Below, piece after piece: positions 57,088 through 64,000 of a DNA stretch of 64,000 nt (positions are counted from its first letter, which is position 1; each line of letters begins with the position of its first letter). This DNA comes from an uncultured bacterium (lineage in GTDB: Bacteria; Desulfobacterota; BSN033; UBA1163): contig CALLAL010000009.1 in assembly GCA_938002255.1 (NCBI GenBank), forward strand, positions 1 through 64,000. Reading direction: 5' to 3'. The notes under the pieces are model-generated. The model was not told the DNA's origin and did not search any database. It saw nothing but the letters and a program-made list of their open reading frames with translations. The position numbers were made by a program, and so were the translations under genes.

Positions 57088-58491
57088 ATGGCTGAGGAAC
57101 AGAAGGAAGCAAAACCCAAGAAGAGGATGACCGCTACCAAGGCAGCGGCTTCGATCGGTCCCATGGTGAAAGAATTTATTACCGGGACGTTACAGGCCCG
57201 AGCAGAGGGAAAACAGAAACTAGCTTATACCTTTATCGTTTGCCATCATGAAGAGATCTTTAGAGCCATGGATGTTGTTCCGATATGGACGGAAAACTTT
57301 GCTGGCATCTGCGGGGCTAAAAGAGATGCGGAGCGGTTTCTTCAAAGAGCAGAATCCTTGGGGCTTTCCCGCTCCTTATGCACCTATGCTCTCTGTGGTA
57401 TCGGATTTGATCAATGGAGAGAGGAATTGGGACAAATGCCTCCGGATGCTCCCTGGGGCGGGATGGTTAAACCTGATTTTATGATTTCCAGCGGTCAGAT
57501 CCTGTGCGATCCGAGATCAAAGTGGTACCAGGCCTCTCAACAGTTCATGCCGGATGTTCCAATCTACAATATCGATCTTCCCTATCCCCTTTTTCAGAGG
57601 GATCAAGATCACAGGGAAGTTCTGGGTTATTACCACCGGTACATCGTCAAGCAGTTGCGAGGATTGGTTGCCTTTCTTGAAGAGCAAACCAAAAAGAAGA
57701 TGGATTACGATCGGCTGAGGGAGCTGGTGGACCTGAGCGATCGAACCTGGAATCTGATCGAAGAAACGTACGATCTTCGAAAAGCCATTCCTTGTCCTAT
57801 GGGAACTGGGGATGCCATGAATACCATGGTCCCCATCAACTTTATGATGGCCACTCAAAAAGCCTATGATTTTTTCGTTGAGCTTAAGAAGGAACTGGAA
57901 GAAAAGATTGCAAGGGGTGAAGGGGAAGTTGAAAATGAGAAATACAGACTCATGTGGGGCGGGGGATTGCCTTCCTGGTTTGCGTTGACCGATTTTAATT
58001 ATTTTAATAGTAAGGGCGCCTCTTTCCCCGTAGAAACGACTTATCGAATGGTTGCCCCGCTCAAAGAGATGGATCTTCCAGAAACCAAAGATCCCATTGA
58101 GCATCTAGCCTGGAGATGGCTTGGATACTGGACCTTCTGGTATGATAAAGCGAGGAAACGCCCCGGTTCAGAGCCAGATGTAGAACGTTTAATCAATCGG
58201 ATCGAGGAGTATAAAATTGACGGAGTGGTCATGCACGAAGCCTTTTCCTGTCGGACCTGGCATGTGGGTCTCATCTGGCAATTGCACCAATTGGCCAAGA
58301 TCTATAAACCGATTCCTGTCTATGTGGTTGGGAAGGATGGAAAGAAAGAGAAAGTATATCGGGAGCTTCCTTCGCTGATTTTGGAAAGTGATATTATTGA
58401 TATCACCTCTTACTCAGAAGTTGATACGAGAAATAAGATCGACGCCTTTATTGAGACTCTGGAATCCATTCGAATGAATAGAGCCGCCTGA
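57088..58491 (+). CDS. 2-hydroxyacyl-CoA dehydratase / benzoyl-CoA reductase family subunit (BcrB/BzdO-like)
   Basis: This is the larger catalytic-type subunit, 467 residues, related to BcrB/BzdO/HgdA. Cysteines likely to hold the cluster lie in FIVCHHEEIFRAMDVVPIW (about 52), FAGICGAKRDAERFL (about 75), CTYALCGIGFDQWREEL (about 97-102) and HEAFSCRTWHVGL near 390. The WGGGLPSWFAL segment near 290 matches the mid-region of this family. The N-terminal 35 residues are Lys/Ala rich and extend beyond the core. GGGAGG precedes the ATG. With the 386-residue neighbour it should form the substrate-reducing dimer. Confidence 0.84.
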   Translation: MAEEQKEAKPKKRMTATKAAASIGPMVKEFITGTLQARAEGKQKLAYTFIVCHHEEIFRAMDVVPIWTENFAGICGAKRDAERFLQRAESLGLSRSLCTYALCGIGFDQWREELGQMPPDAPWGGMVKPDFMISSGQILCDPRSKWYQASQQFMPDVPIYNIDLPYPLFQRDQDHREVLGYYHRYIVKQLRGLVAFLEEQTKKKMDYDRLRELVDLSDRTWNLIEETYDLRKAIPCPMGTGDAMNTMVPINFMMATQKAYDFFVELKKELEEKIARGEGEVENEKYRLMWGGGLPSWFALTDFNYFNSKGASFPVETTYRMVAPLKEMDLPETKDPIEHLAWRWLGYWTFWYDKARKRPGSEPDVERLINRIEEYKIDGVVMHEAFSCRTWHVGLIWQLHQLAKIYKPIPVYVVGKDGKKEKVYRELPSLILESDIIDITSYSEVDTRNKIDAFIETLESIRMNRAA

Positions 58492-58543
58492 TCCCCCATT
58501 CCCCACCGGGAGGAGGGAGGGGGTGATCCTTTGAGAGACACCC

Positions 58544-59386
58544 TTGTCAGATTATTTTGCAGGAATTGACATCGGTTCAACCATGACCAAGGTGGTGATT
58601 CTGAAAGAAGAGATCATCGCCTCTGTCGTTGGCCCTACAGGCCCGGAACAGCGCCGCCTGGCAAACAAAGTTATGGAAGAGACGCTCCGTAAAGCCTCTC
58701 TCTCTTTTCCACAGATTACCTATATTGTCTCTACAGGCTACGGAAGGATCAATGTCCCTTTCTCAGATCGACAAGTCACGGAGGTGACCTGTCATGCCAG
58801 AGGGATTGTCCATCTCTTTTCAGGAGCCCGAACCATCATCGATATCGGTGGCCAAGATTCGAAGGGGATCAAGATCGATGCCTCCGGCAAGGTCGTCGAT
58901 TTTGTAATGAACGATAAGTGTGCGGCTGGAAGTGGTCGATTCATCGAGGTGATTGCCGATACCCTTGGGATCCCGCTCGATCAGGTGGGAGCTCTCTCTC
59001 TTCAAAGCAGCCATCCTGTTAAAATCAGTAATATCTGTACGATCTGGGCACAACAGGAGGTGGTGTCAAGTTTGGCAGAAGGAGTCCCTGTGGCGGACTT
59101 GCTGGCAGGTATTCATTACTCTCTTGCAGACAGAATTGTAAGAATGGTCAGTCGACTCAGAGTAGAAGACTTGGTCATCCTAACAGGCGGAGGGGCCAAG
59201 AATAAAGGATTGATCAAAGCCCTTTCAGAGCAGTTAAATCGTTCTGTTCTCGTGCCCCCAAATCCCCTGATCACAGGCGCCCTCGGCGCCGCTCTCATTG
59301 GAAAAGAGATGGTCGAAAAAGCGAGAAAGAATAAGACTCCGATCGAAACCCGGGAACGTGTCTTTAAAGAAGTCGAAATCTTATGA
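58544..59386 (+). CDS. BadG/BcrD/HgdC-family ATPase (activator), canonical
   Basis: This second ASKHA ATPase has 280 residues and keeps all usual motifs: GIDIGSTMTKVVIL, phosphate-2 DIGGQDSKGIKID near residue 102, cluster cysteines in DKCAAGSGRFIEV (about 126) and SNICTIWAQQE (about 165), and TGGGAKNKGLIKAL near 213. Start choice: an in-frame stop lies just upstream at 58532, and TTG at 58544 is the only codon that keeps the first strand, although the strong GGAGGGAGGGGG tract is about 30 bases away. Two unlike ATPases beside two catalytic subunits is the make-up of class I benzoyl-CoA reductase, not of a simple dehydratase, which has one. Confidence 0.87.
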   Translation: MSDYFAGIDIGSTMTKVVILKEEIIASVVGPTGPEQRRLANKVMEETLRKASLSFPQITYIVSTGYGRINVPFSDRQVTEVTCHARGIVHLFSGARTIIDIGGQDSKGIKIDASGKVVDFVMNDKCAAGSGRFIEVIADTLGIPLDQVGALSLQSSHPVKISNICTIWAQQEVVSSLAEGVPVADLLAGIHYSLADRIVRMVSRLRVEDLVILTGGGAKNKGLIKALSEQLNRSVLVPPNPLITGALGAALIGKEMVEKARKNKTPIETRERVFKEVEIL

Positions 59387-59606
59387 TTTTGAGCCTTCAA
59401 CGGAACTGGCTAAATGTCCATTGTTAGGTACCTTGGCTGGGGCACCCTCAAGAAAAACTAAAACATTTTTTCCGGTCATTTCAGGGATCACCCCAGATGC
59501 CAAATTTTGAAAAAATATCTTGACAAAACTTGAATATCTGTTAGACTTTCGACGTCTAAAGAATCGAGTCATCAAATATACTGAGAGGAAAGGGGGTGAA
59601 CCAAGG
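59387..59606. other. Gap between the reductase cluster and the cytochrome gene
   Basis: No supported gene; open frames on both strands have no family features. A clear promoter for the cytochrome lies at 59520-59547. No terminator was recognised after the ATPase gene, so read-through from the reductase cluster into the cytochrome gene is possible. Confidence 0.5.
59520..59547 (+). promoter_or_regulatory. Predicted cytochrome promoter
   Basis: TTGACA (59520-59525), a 16-base spacer and TAGACT (59542-59547), about 60 bases before the ATG at 59607. Confidence 0.6.
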
Positions 59607-59975
59607 ATGAAAAAAGGTTTAATCAGTGCAGGGATTCTCGCAGGTTTTTTGCTTTCCCTGATGATGGCCACGGGCATTTTTGCGAAGGATGTCGTTGAAT
59701 ACAACCCTCCTTATGGGAAGGTAACCTTTACCCATAAGAAGCATGCGGAAGCTCTAAAAATCGATTGCCTGAAGTGTCATCATACCTGGAAGAAAGGTGA
59801 GACTTCGGGCCAACTTTGCAAAGACTGCCATAAGGCCAAAACAGAGGGGAAAACTCTTTCGGCAAAAGATGCTTACCACAAGAGTTGTAAAGGATGTCAT
59901 GATGATCTAAAGAAGGCAAATAAACCCACTGGTCCAGCAGGATGCACCCAGTGCCATGTGAAAGCAAAGAAATAA
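59607..59975 (+). CDS. Periplasmic tetraheme cytochrome c (class III type)
   Basis: The 122-residue product has a signal peptide (KKGLISAGILAGFLLSLMMATGIFA, in two parts, to about residue 27). It has four C-x-x-C-H heme sites: CLKCH (about 54), CKDCH (about 71), CKGCH (about 94) and CTQCH (about 113). Further histidines (FTHKKHAEAL) can serve as sixth ligands. This pattern is that of small cytochromes c3/c7 that shuttle electrons in the periplasm of anaerobic Deltaproteobacteria. The ATG at 59607 is chosen because the signal peptide begins there. It has its own promoter and terminator. Confidence 0.93.
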   Translation: MKKGLISAGILAGFLLSLMMATGIFAKDVVEYNPPYGKVTFTHKKHAEALKIDCLKCHHTWKKGETSGQLCKDCHKAKTEGKTLSAKDAYHKSCKGCHDDLKKANKPTGPAGCTQCHVKAKK

Positions 59976-59998
59976 GCCAAATCGTTTTGCAGGCAAAT

Positions 59999-60032
59999 GG
60001 GGTAGTTCCGATAAGGAATTACCCCTTTTTTT
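59999..60032 (+). terminator. Intrinsic terminator after the cytochrome gene
   Basis: GGGGTAGTTCC (59999-60009) pairs with GGAATTACCCC (60015-60025), one G-T pair, loop of five, followed by seven T. Confidence 0.92.
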
Positions 60033-60044
60033 ACCCCAAATGAC

Positions 60045-60073
60045 TTGACAGTCATCAAAAATATATGTTAAAA
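60045..60073 (+). promoter_or_regulatory. Predicted resB promoter
   Basis: A perfect TTGACA (60045-60050), a 17-base spacer and TTAAAA (60068-60073, weak) lie about 115 bases before the chosen resB start. Confidence 0.45.
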
Positions 60074-60188
60074 ATTTCAAATACTTGCCGATTTTAAGCC
60101 CTTGTTTTTCCCTGAGCGAGGATATTTAGAAGAGAAAATAAACACTCGAGGGGAATTGAACATCGGAGAACAGGAGCGCAGAGCGTTC

Positions 60189-61580
60189 ATGTCAACTGAC
60201 GTTACAGTAAATCGTAAGGATAAAGGATATTGGGATATCCTCTTCGATTTTTTCCGTTCCATCAACCTGACGATATTTCTTCTCATTTTGCTTGCTATTC
60301 TCTCTATCATCGGTACAGTGATTAAACAGAATGCGTCGAGCGAGGAGTATATCCAGCGATACGGTTTGGCACTTTATAATGTACTGGATTTTTTTAATCT
60401 CTTCGATATGTATCATTCCTGGTGGTTCAGTGCCATCCTTCTGCTTTTGGTGTTAAATTTGATTGCCTGTTCTCTCCAGCGATTGCCCGGAGTCTGGAGG
60501 CAGGTTTTTCGTGAATCCGGAGGAAAAGAGCTCAATGAATCTGTTCTAAAAACCCTCCCCTATGTGGAGCGAATCAACCTCTCCTCCCCAAGAGAGAGAA
60601 AGAAGGATGAGATTCTATCCCTTTTTAGAAAAGGCTTTCGAAAGATTCAAAAGATAGAAGGAGAATCCTTTATCACGCTCTTCGCAGAAAAAGGAAGGTC
60701 TTCCAGGCTGGGAGTTTATATCACCCATTTTAGTATCCTCATCATTCTGATTGGAGGTATTCTTGGCTCACTCTTCGGTTACAGGGGGTTTGTGAATATC
60801 CTTGAAGGGGAGACGGTCGATTATGTTGTCTTAAGGGTTAAAGATAATCAGGTTACCAAACCGATTGGGTTTTCGATTCGATGTGACGATTTCAGGGTCA
60901 CGTTCTATGATCTACAGAGACCTGAGAAGATAGTCAAGGAATATATCAGTGACCTTACCATTCTTGAAAATGGAAAAGAGGTTTTGAAAAAGACCATTGA
61001 GGTGAACCATCCCCTGCATTATAGAGGGCTGGCTTTTTATCAATCGAGTTATGGAACGATTCATGATCTTACCATTCGGGTTCGGTGGAAAGATGGGAAA
61101 GGAGATACCCTGTTAAAAGTCATGGAGGGGGAGACGGTTCCCATTCCCAATTCAACGGCCCTGCTTCGGGTTTTGAGATATTCTCATGAAGTACATAATT
61201 TTGGTGAAGGCGCCCAAGTAGCCCTTTTAAAACCTAACCAGGAACCACGGGCGTTCTGGTTATTGAAGGATTTTCCAAAATTTGATGAACAGAGGAGAGA
61301 CGAATTTACCCTCTCCCTTGAAGAAGTCATCGAAAGGGAGTACACTGGCCTCCAGGTCACGAAAGACCCCGGGGTCTGGGTAGTCTGGGTAGGATGCGGT
61401 CTGATGATCATTGGACTGGTTGTCGCCTTTTTCTTCTCCCATCAGCGTGTCTGGATCAGGATTCCTTTGAAGGATAAAGGGGAGATCATTTTGGCAGGTT
61501 CTGCCAATAAGAATCGGATGGGATTTGAAGGGAAGTTAAACAGGCTCGCAAAAGAGATTCGCTCCATAGGTTTAAAGTGA
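60189..61580 (+). CDS. resB: Cytochrome c biogenesis protein ResB/Ccs1
   Basis: ResB works with CcsA/ResC in the System II pathway that attaches heme to c-type cytochromes outside the cytoplasmic membrane. From the ATG at 60189 the protein has 463 residues. Three membrane segments lie near 20-43 (SINLTIFLLILLAILSIIGTV), 75-95 and 175-200 (LGVYITHFSILIILIGGILG). A large periplasmic domain with EVNHPLHYRGLAFYQSSYG follows, and a fourth segment lies near 400-425. The frame is open upstream to 60102 but those residues are hydrophilic and unlike the family. The partner ccsA is not next to it. The neighbouring tetraheme cytochrome is a natural client. Confidence 0.9.
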   Translation: MSTDVTVNRKDKGYWDILFDFFRSINLTIFLLILLAILSIIGTVIKQNASSEEYIQRYGLALYNVLDFFNLFDMYHSWWFSAILLLLVLNLIACSLQRLPGVWRQVFRESGGKELNESVLKTLPYVERINLSSPRERKKDEILSLFRKGFRKIQKIEGESFITLFAEKGRSSRLGVYITHFSILIILIGGILGSLFGYRGFVNILEGETVDYVVLRVKDNQVTKPIGFSIRCDDFRVTFYDLQRPEKIVKEYISDLTILENGKEVLKKTIEVNHPLHYRGLAFYQSSYGTIHDLTIRVRWKDGKGDTLLKVMEGETVPIPNSTALLRVLRYSHEVHNFGEGAQVALLKPNQEPRAFWLLKDFPKFDEQRRDEFTLSLEEVIEREYTGLQVTKDPGVWVVWVGCGLMIIGLVVAFFFSHQRVWIRIPLKDKGEIILAGSANKNRMGFEGKLNRLAKEIRSIGLK

Positions 61581-61644
61581 ATACCGTTCGTTTTATGATA
61601 CTGGGCTGACGGAAGAGACCTAAAAAAGGAGAAGGGAGGAATGT

Positions 61645-61932
61645 ATGAATAAAGCCGAACTGATCAACAAAGTCTCAGAACAGACCAATGTGACCCAAAA
61701 GGTGGCGAAAGTTATTGTGGATACCCTCTTTGAGGGCATGAAAGAAAGCCTTCAGAAAGGGGAACGTATTGAGATCAGGGGCTTCGGCAGTTTTATGGTG
61801 CGTAATTATGGGGGATACAAAGGTCGGAATCCAAAAACCGGTGAGATCGTCGAGGTCCCTCCCAAAAAACTTCCTTTCTTCAAGGTCGGTAAAGAATTAA
61901 AAGAGATGGTCAATACCGTTGGAAAAGTCTAA
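61645..61932 (+). CDS. HU/IHF-family DNA-binding protein
   Basis: This 95-residue nucleoid protein bends DNA as a dimer. It begins MNKAELINKVSEQTNVTQKVA and has the beta-arm region GFGSFMVRNYGGYKGRNPKTGE near residues 46-67, with RNP(K) in the minor-groove tip, and ends in FFKVGKELKEMV. It could be HU or an IHF subunit; the sequence alone does not settle this. GGGAGGAATGT precedes the ATG. The stop codon overlaps, tail to tail, the stop of the deacetylase-like gene by four bases. Confidence 0.92.
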   Translation: MNKAELINKVSEQTNVTQKVAKVIVDTLFEGMKESLQKGERIEIRGFGSFMVRNYGGYKGRNPKTGEIVEVPPKKLPFFKVGKELKEMVNTVGKV

Positions 61933-61942
61933 AGACTTTTCC
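61921..61942. repeat. Palindrome across the overlapping stop codons of HU and deacetylase genes
   Basis: GGAAAAGTCT (61921-61930) and AGACTTTTCC (61933-61942) are perfect reverse complements around a central AA. Both genes end inside it. It could form a weak, AT-rich hairpin at both mRNA ends. No proper T-run follows in either direction. Confidence 0.7.
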
Positions 61943-62984
61943 AATAGGGCTTTTGAATCTCTTTGATTTGAAGAATAAAACCCTCTAGACGTGGGAGAAG
62001 GGTTTTTTCCTGCTCCAGTTGGTCTTTTTCGTTGAAGGTGGAGGCGTGAGCCAGTTCTTTTAAGACGGCTTTTACAGATCGACCTTGTGCGGTAACATCG
62101 TATCCACCCTCAAGTGTAATGGCCAGTCTTCCCTGTGCCGTTGATTCTGCAACATCCATTAAAATTCGGGTCATCCTGGCAAACCCTTTCTCCGTCACCT
62201 CCATCCCACCCAGAGGATCATCGGAATGCGTATCGAATCCAGCAGAGATCAGAACCAACTGGGGCCGATATTCAAGGGCAATCGGTTTGATCAGGGTCTC
62301 AAATATCATCCCATACTCAGCATCTCCCGCTCTTGTTGAAAGCGGAATGTTGACCGTAAATCCCAATCCCTTCCCTTTGCCCACTTCTTTGGCAGATCCT
62401 GTTCCAGGGTAAAAGTATCCGTAACGATGGGTAGAAATGTAGAGGACCCGTGGATCTTCATAGAAGGTATTCTGGGTTCCATTTCCGTGGTGAACATCCC
62501 AGTCCACGATTAAAACCCGATCGATGGAGAACTGCTTGATGGCATAAAGAGCCCCAATAGCGACGTTGTTAAAAAGGCAGAACCCCATAGCTCGGTCTCT
62601 TTCGGCGTGATGGCCTGGAGGCCTCACCAGCGCAAAACCATTTTGAAGTTTCTCTTCCATGACTGCTTTAATCAACTCTAATAAACCACCCGTCGCGAGA
62701 AGAGCGGTTTCATACGATTTAGCACAGGTAGAAGTGTCCATGTCGAGTCGGTAGTAAGGTTTTCCTGCTGTTTTTGCCACCTGGTCAATATATGGGGGAG
62801 CATGGACCAGTTCCAGTTCTTCTCGGGTAGCCGGTCGGGGAGGAATGAGGTTAAGAAGGTTTTTCATCTCCGGTTCCTCGAGCATCTTGTAAATCACTCT
62901 TAATCGTTCAGGGCTCTCTGGATGCCCTGGATCCATGACATGATCGAGGTATCTTTCATCTTTTACGATGCCAGTTCGATTCAT
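61929..62984 (-). CDS. Histone deacetylase / AcuC-family deacetylase
   Basis: This zinc-dependent deacetylase of the arginase-deacetylase fold has 351 residues. It has HPESPERLRVIYKML near 21-35, the active-site histidine pair in RPPGHHAERD near 121-130, and GFCLFNNVAIGA. The zinc ligands are in VDWDVHHGNGTQN (about 159) and SAGFDTHSDDPLGG (about 247), and the catalytic tyrosine is in LEGGYDV near 293. All key residues are present, so it is probably active. Bacterial relatives act on acetyl-lysine proteins (AcuC on acetyl-CoA synthetase) or acetylpolyamines. It is convergent with an HU gene. AAAGGAG precedes the ATG. Confidence 0.92.
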   Translation of the reverse strand: MNRTGIVKDERYLDHVMDPGHPESPERLRVIYKMLEEPEMKNLLNLIPPRPATREELELVHAPPYIDQVAKTAGKPYYRLDMDTSTCAKSYETALLATGGLLELIKAVMEEKLQNGFALVRPPGHHAERDRAMGFCLFNNVAIGALYAIKQFSIDRVLIVDWDVHHGNGTQNTFYEDPRVLYISTHRYGYFYPGTGSAKEVGKGKGLGFTVNIPLSTRAGDAEYGMIFETLIKPIALEYRPQLVLISAGFDTHSDDPLGGMEVTEKGFARMTRILMDVAESTAQGRLAITLEGGYDVTAQGRSVKAVLKELAHASTFNEKDQLEQEKTLLPRLEGFILQIKEIQKPYWKSL

Positions 62985-63018
62985 TCATTGGCTCCTTTCT
63001 CATAAAGTACACACTTTG

Positions 63019-63047
63019 AGCCTATCCAGTTTGCCTTCTTTTGTCAA
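63019..63047 (-). promoter_or_regulatory. Predicted promoter of the deacetylase-like gene
   Basis: Read leftward, TTGACA (63042-63047), a 17-base spacer and TAGGCT (63019-63024, weak). It is back to back with the rightward promoter at 63057-63084. Confidence 0.5.
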
Positions 63048-63056
63048 GAAAAAGTC

Positions 63057-63084
63057 TTGACATTTTCCTTTTAACGGATATAGA
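63057..63084 (+). promoter_or_regulatory. Predicted promoter of the CsgG/TPR-like gene
   Basis: TTGACA (63057-63062), a 16-base spacer and TATAGA (63079-63084), about 38 bases before the ATG at 63123. Its -35 is nine bases from the divergent -35 of the deacetylase promoter. Confidence 0.65.
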
Positions 63085-63122
63085 GTTAAAAAGAACTTAA
63101 CCCCTCACCTAGGAAGATGATG

Positions 63123-64000
63123 ATGAAAAAGTGGATGTATTCAGGATTGATGATTTTTCTTTTTTTATTACCTACGACTTCTCTCATAGCCGGCGAAGTG
63201 GTCACCCAGAATATTCGACTCTGGGCTAAGAAGGCCCTGGAGGAAGAAAAGGCGTTACAACCAGTAGCCGCACAGAATACGGTTGCGGTGCTCTATTTTG
63301 AGAATAAGACCGGGAAGTCCGAATTCGATCCACTCCAGAAGGGTCTGGCGTTAATGCTCATCACCGATCTTTTTTCTGTCAAAGGACTTCAAGTGGTGGA
63401 GCGAATTAAAGTGCAAGCCCTTGTGGAAGAGATGGGGTTTGGAGTCACCGGTCTGGTTCAACCAGGAAGTGTTCCACGAATTGGGAAACTTTTGGGTGCT
63501 CGATGGATCATTGGAGGGGAGATCACAGCCGGTTCAATCAAGATCCAATCCAATGTCCTCGATGTGGCCGAATCAAAAATACTGGGTCAACCTGTCGCCA
63601 CCGGAGAGATGACCGATCTGTTTCGCCTTGAGAAGGATCTCCTCTTCAAAATCATTGAGTTTTTAAAGATCGAGATGACCCCCCAGGAAAGAGAAGAACT
63701 GAAAAAATACTGTTCCACCAATATGCGAGCCCTTCCTCTTCTATTTAAAGGGATTGAAGCCAGCGACCGCGGTCAGTATGAAAAAGCGGCACAGTTTTAT
63801 GAATCAGCCCTCAAAGAGGATCCAAAGATCTGTATCGCCCGTGGAGCCCTTCAGGAGTTGATTGCTCTTAAACTGATCAAGCCCCAGAAGAGAAGTCAGG
63901 AACTTTTAAAATCTTTGAGGGACCAAAGCTCTTTGACCGATCAGCTCAGTCCAGAAGATGGAACGAAAAGAACAACAACGCCAGGCCGTCAACCCTCGAG
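63123..64000 (+). CDS. Exported CsgG-like protein with TPR segment, cut by the window edge
   Basis: The frame is open from a triple ATG (63117, 63120, 63123) to the end of the window, giving at least 292 residues. The third ATG is best spaced from AGGAAG. A signal peptide (KKWMYSGLMIFLFLLPTTS, about 2-20, then IAG) is followed by NTVAVLYFENKTGKSEFDPLQKG near residues 57-79. That, and LLGARWIIGGEI near 123-134, resemble CsgG/FlgO-type envelope proteins. A tetratricopeptide-like helix pair (GIEASDRGQYEKAAQFYESALKEDP, in two parts) lies near 215-240. It probably acts in the cell envelope. The exact role is unknown. Confidence 0.75.
   Translation, partial: MKKWMYSGLMIFLFLLPTTSLIAGEVVTQNIRLWAKKALEEEKALQPVAAQNTVAVLYFENKTGKSEFDPLQKGLALMLITDLFSVKGLQVVERIKVQALVEEMGFGVTGLVQPGSVPRIGKLLGARWIIGGEITAGSIKIQSNVLDVAESKILGQPVATGEMTDLFRLEKDLLFKIIEFLKIEMTPQEREELKKYCSTNMRALPLLFKGIEASDRGQYEKAAQFYESALKEDPKICIARGALQELIALKLIKPQKRSQELLKSLRDQSSLTDQLSPEDGTKRTTTPGRQPS

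Noticed and set aside
59381-59704. Minus-strand frame across the reductase-cytochrome gap
   Set aside because: It overlaps the cytochrome gene and its promoter in antisense and has no recognised motif. It is kept only as a low-priority thought, not a gene.
59607-59975. Tetraheme cytochrome as direct electron donor of the reductase cluster
   Set aside because: Its signal peptide places it in the periplasm, whereas the reductase subunits have no export signal. Ferredoxin is the usual donor for such enzymes.

Overview
The window reads as chromosomal DNA from an anaerobic Gram-negative bacterium, most likely a member of the former Deltaproteobacteria (Desulfobacterota, possibly a Syntrophia/Syntrophorhabdia-like lineage). 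The evidence is LPS synthesis (kdsA), a tetraheme class III-type cytochrome c, a ResB-type cytochrome maturation protein, an ATP-dependent benzoyl-CoA reductase/2-hydroxyacyl-CoA dehydratase-type gene set, and the order coaE-rho-rpmE-DUF1385-prfA-prmC-murA-hisD. No phage, insertion sequence, CRISPR array, rRNA or tRNA gene was seen. The lineage call is inference from gene content only.

Positions 1-13,600 are the replication-origin region. A perfect parS palindrome (197-230) lies beside the leftward operon rpmH-rnpA-yidD-yidC-jag-mnmE. This operon is divergent from gyrA. gyrA is followed by an AT-rich gap with DnaA boxes (candidate oriC, 7290-7569), then dnaA, dnaN, gyrB and coaE. recF is not between dnaN and gyrB. 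Genes left of the origin run leftward and almost all genes to the right run rightward, as expected for a bidirectional origin.

Positions 13,600-27,600 hold rho, rpmE, a DUF1385 membrane protein, prfA, prmC and murA. A histidine operon follows (hisD, hisB, hisH, hisA, hisF), carrying three guests: kdsA, a fructose-6-phosphate aldolase/transaldolase family gene and an unknown exported protein. pgpA and a stand-alone cinA/pncC come next. Several intergenic gaps here carry palindromes or a dispersed inverted repeat.

Positions 27,600-44,800 hold a giant SWIM-SNF2 helicase, a DapA-family lyase/synthase and a convergent AtoE-type fatty-acid transporter. These three genes appear to separate cinA from thpR-recA. 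Then come pilT, alaS, gltX and smc.

Positions 44,800-60,000 are the most interesting part. A promoter-terminator unit that looks like a small structured RNA (44,848-44,980) is followed by a branched-chain-amino-acid-type ABC importer (livK, G, H, M, F) with an acyl-CoA ligase gene embedded in it and a second ligase after it. An antisense wrbA follows, then a four-gene set (ATPase, two catalytic-type subunits, second ATPase) of the benzoyl-CoA reductase/2-hydroxyacyl-CoA dehydratase family, and a tetraheme cytochrome. Read together, this suggests import of a carboxylic (perhaps aromatic) acid, CoA activation and ATP-driven low-potential reduction. The substrate cannot be read from the sequence.

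The right end holds resB, an HU-family gene overlapping tail-to-tail with a histone-deacetylase-like gene, and the start of a CsgG/TPR-like exported protein cut by the window edge.
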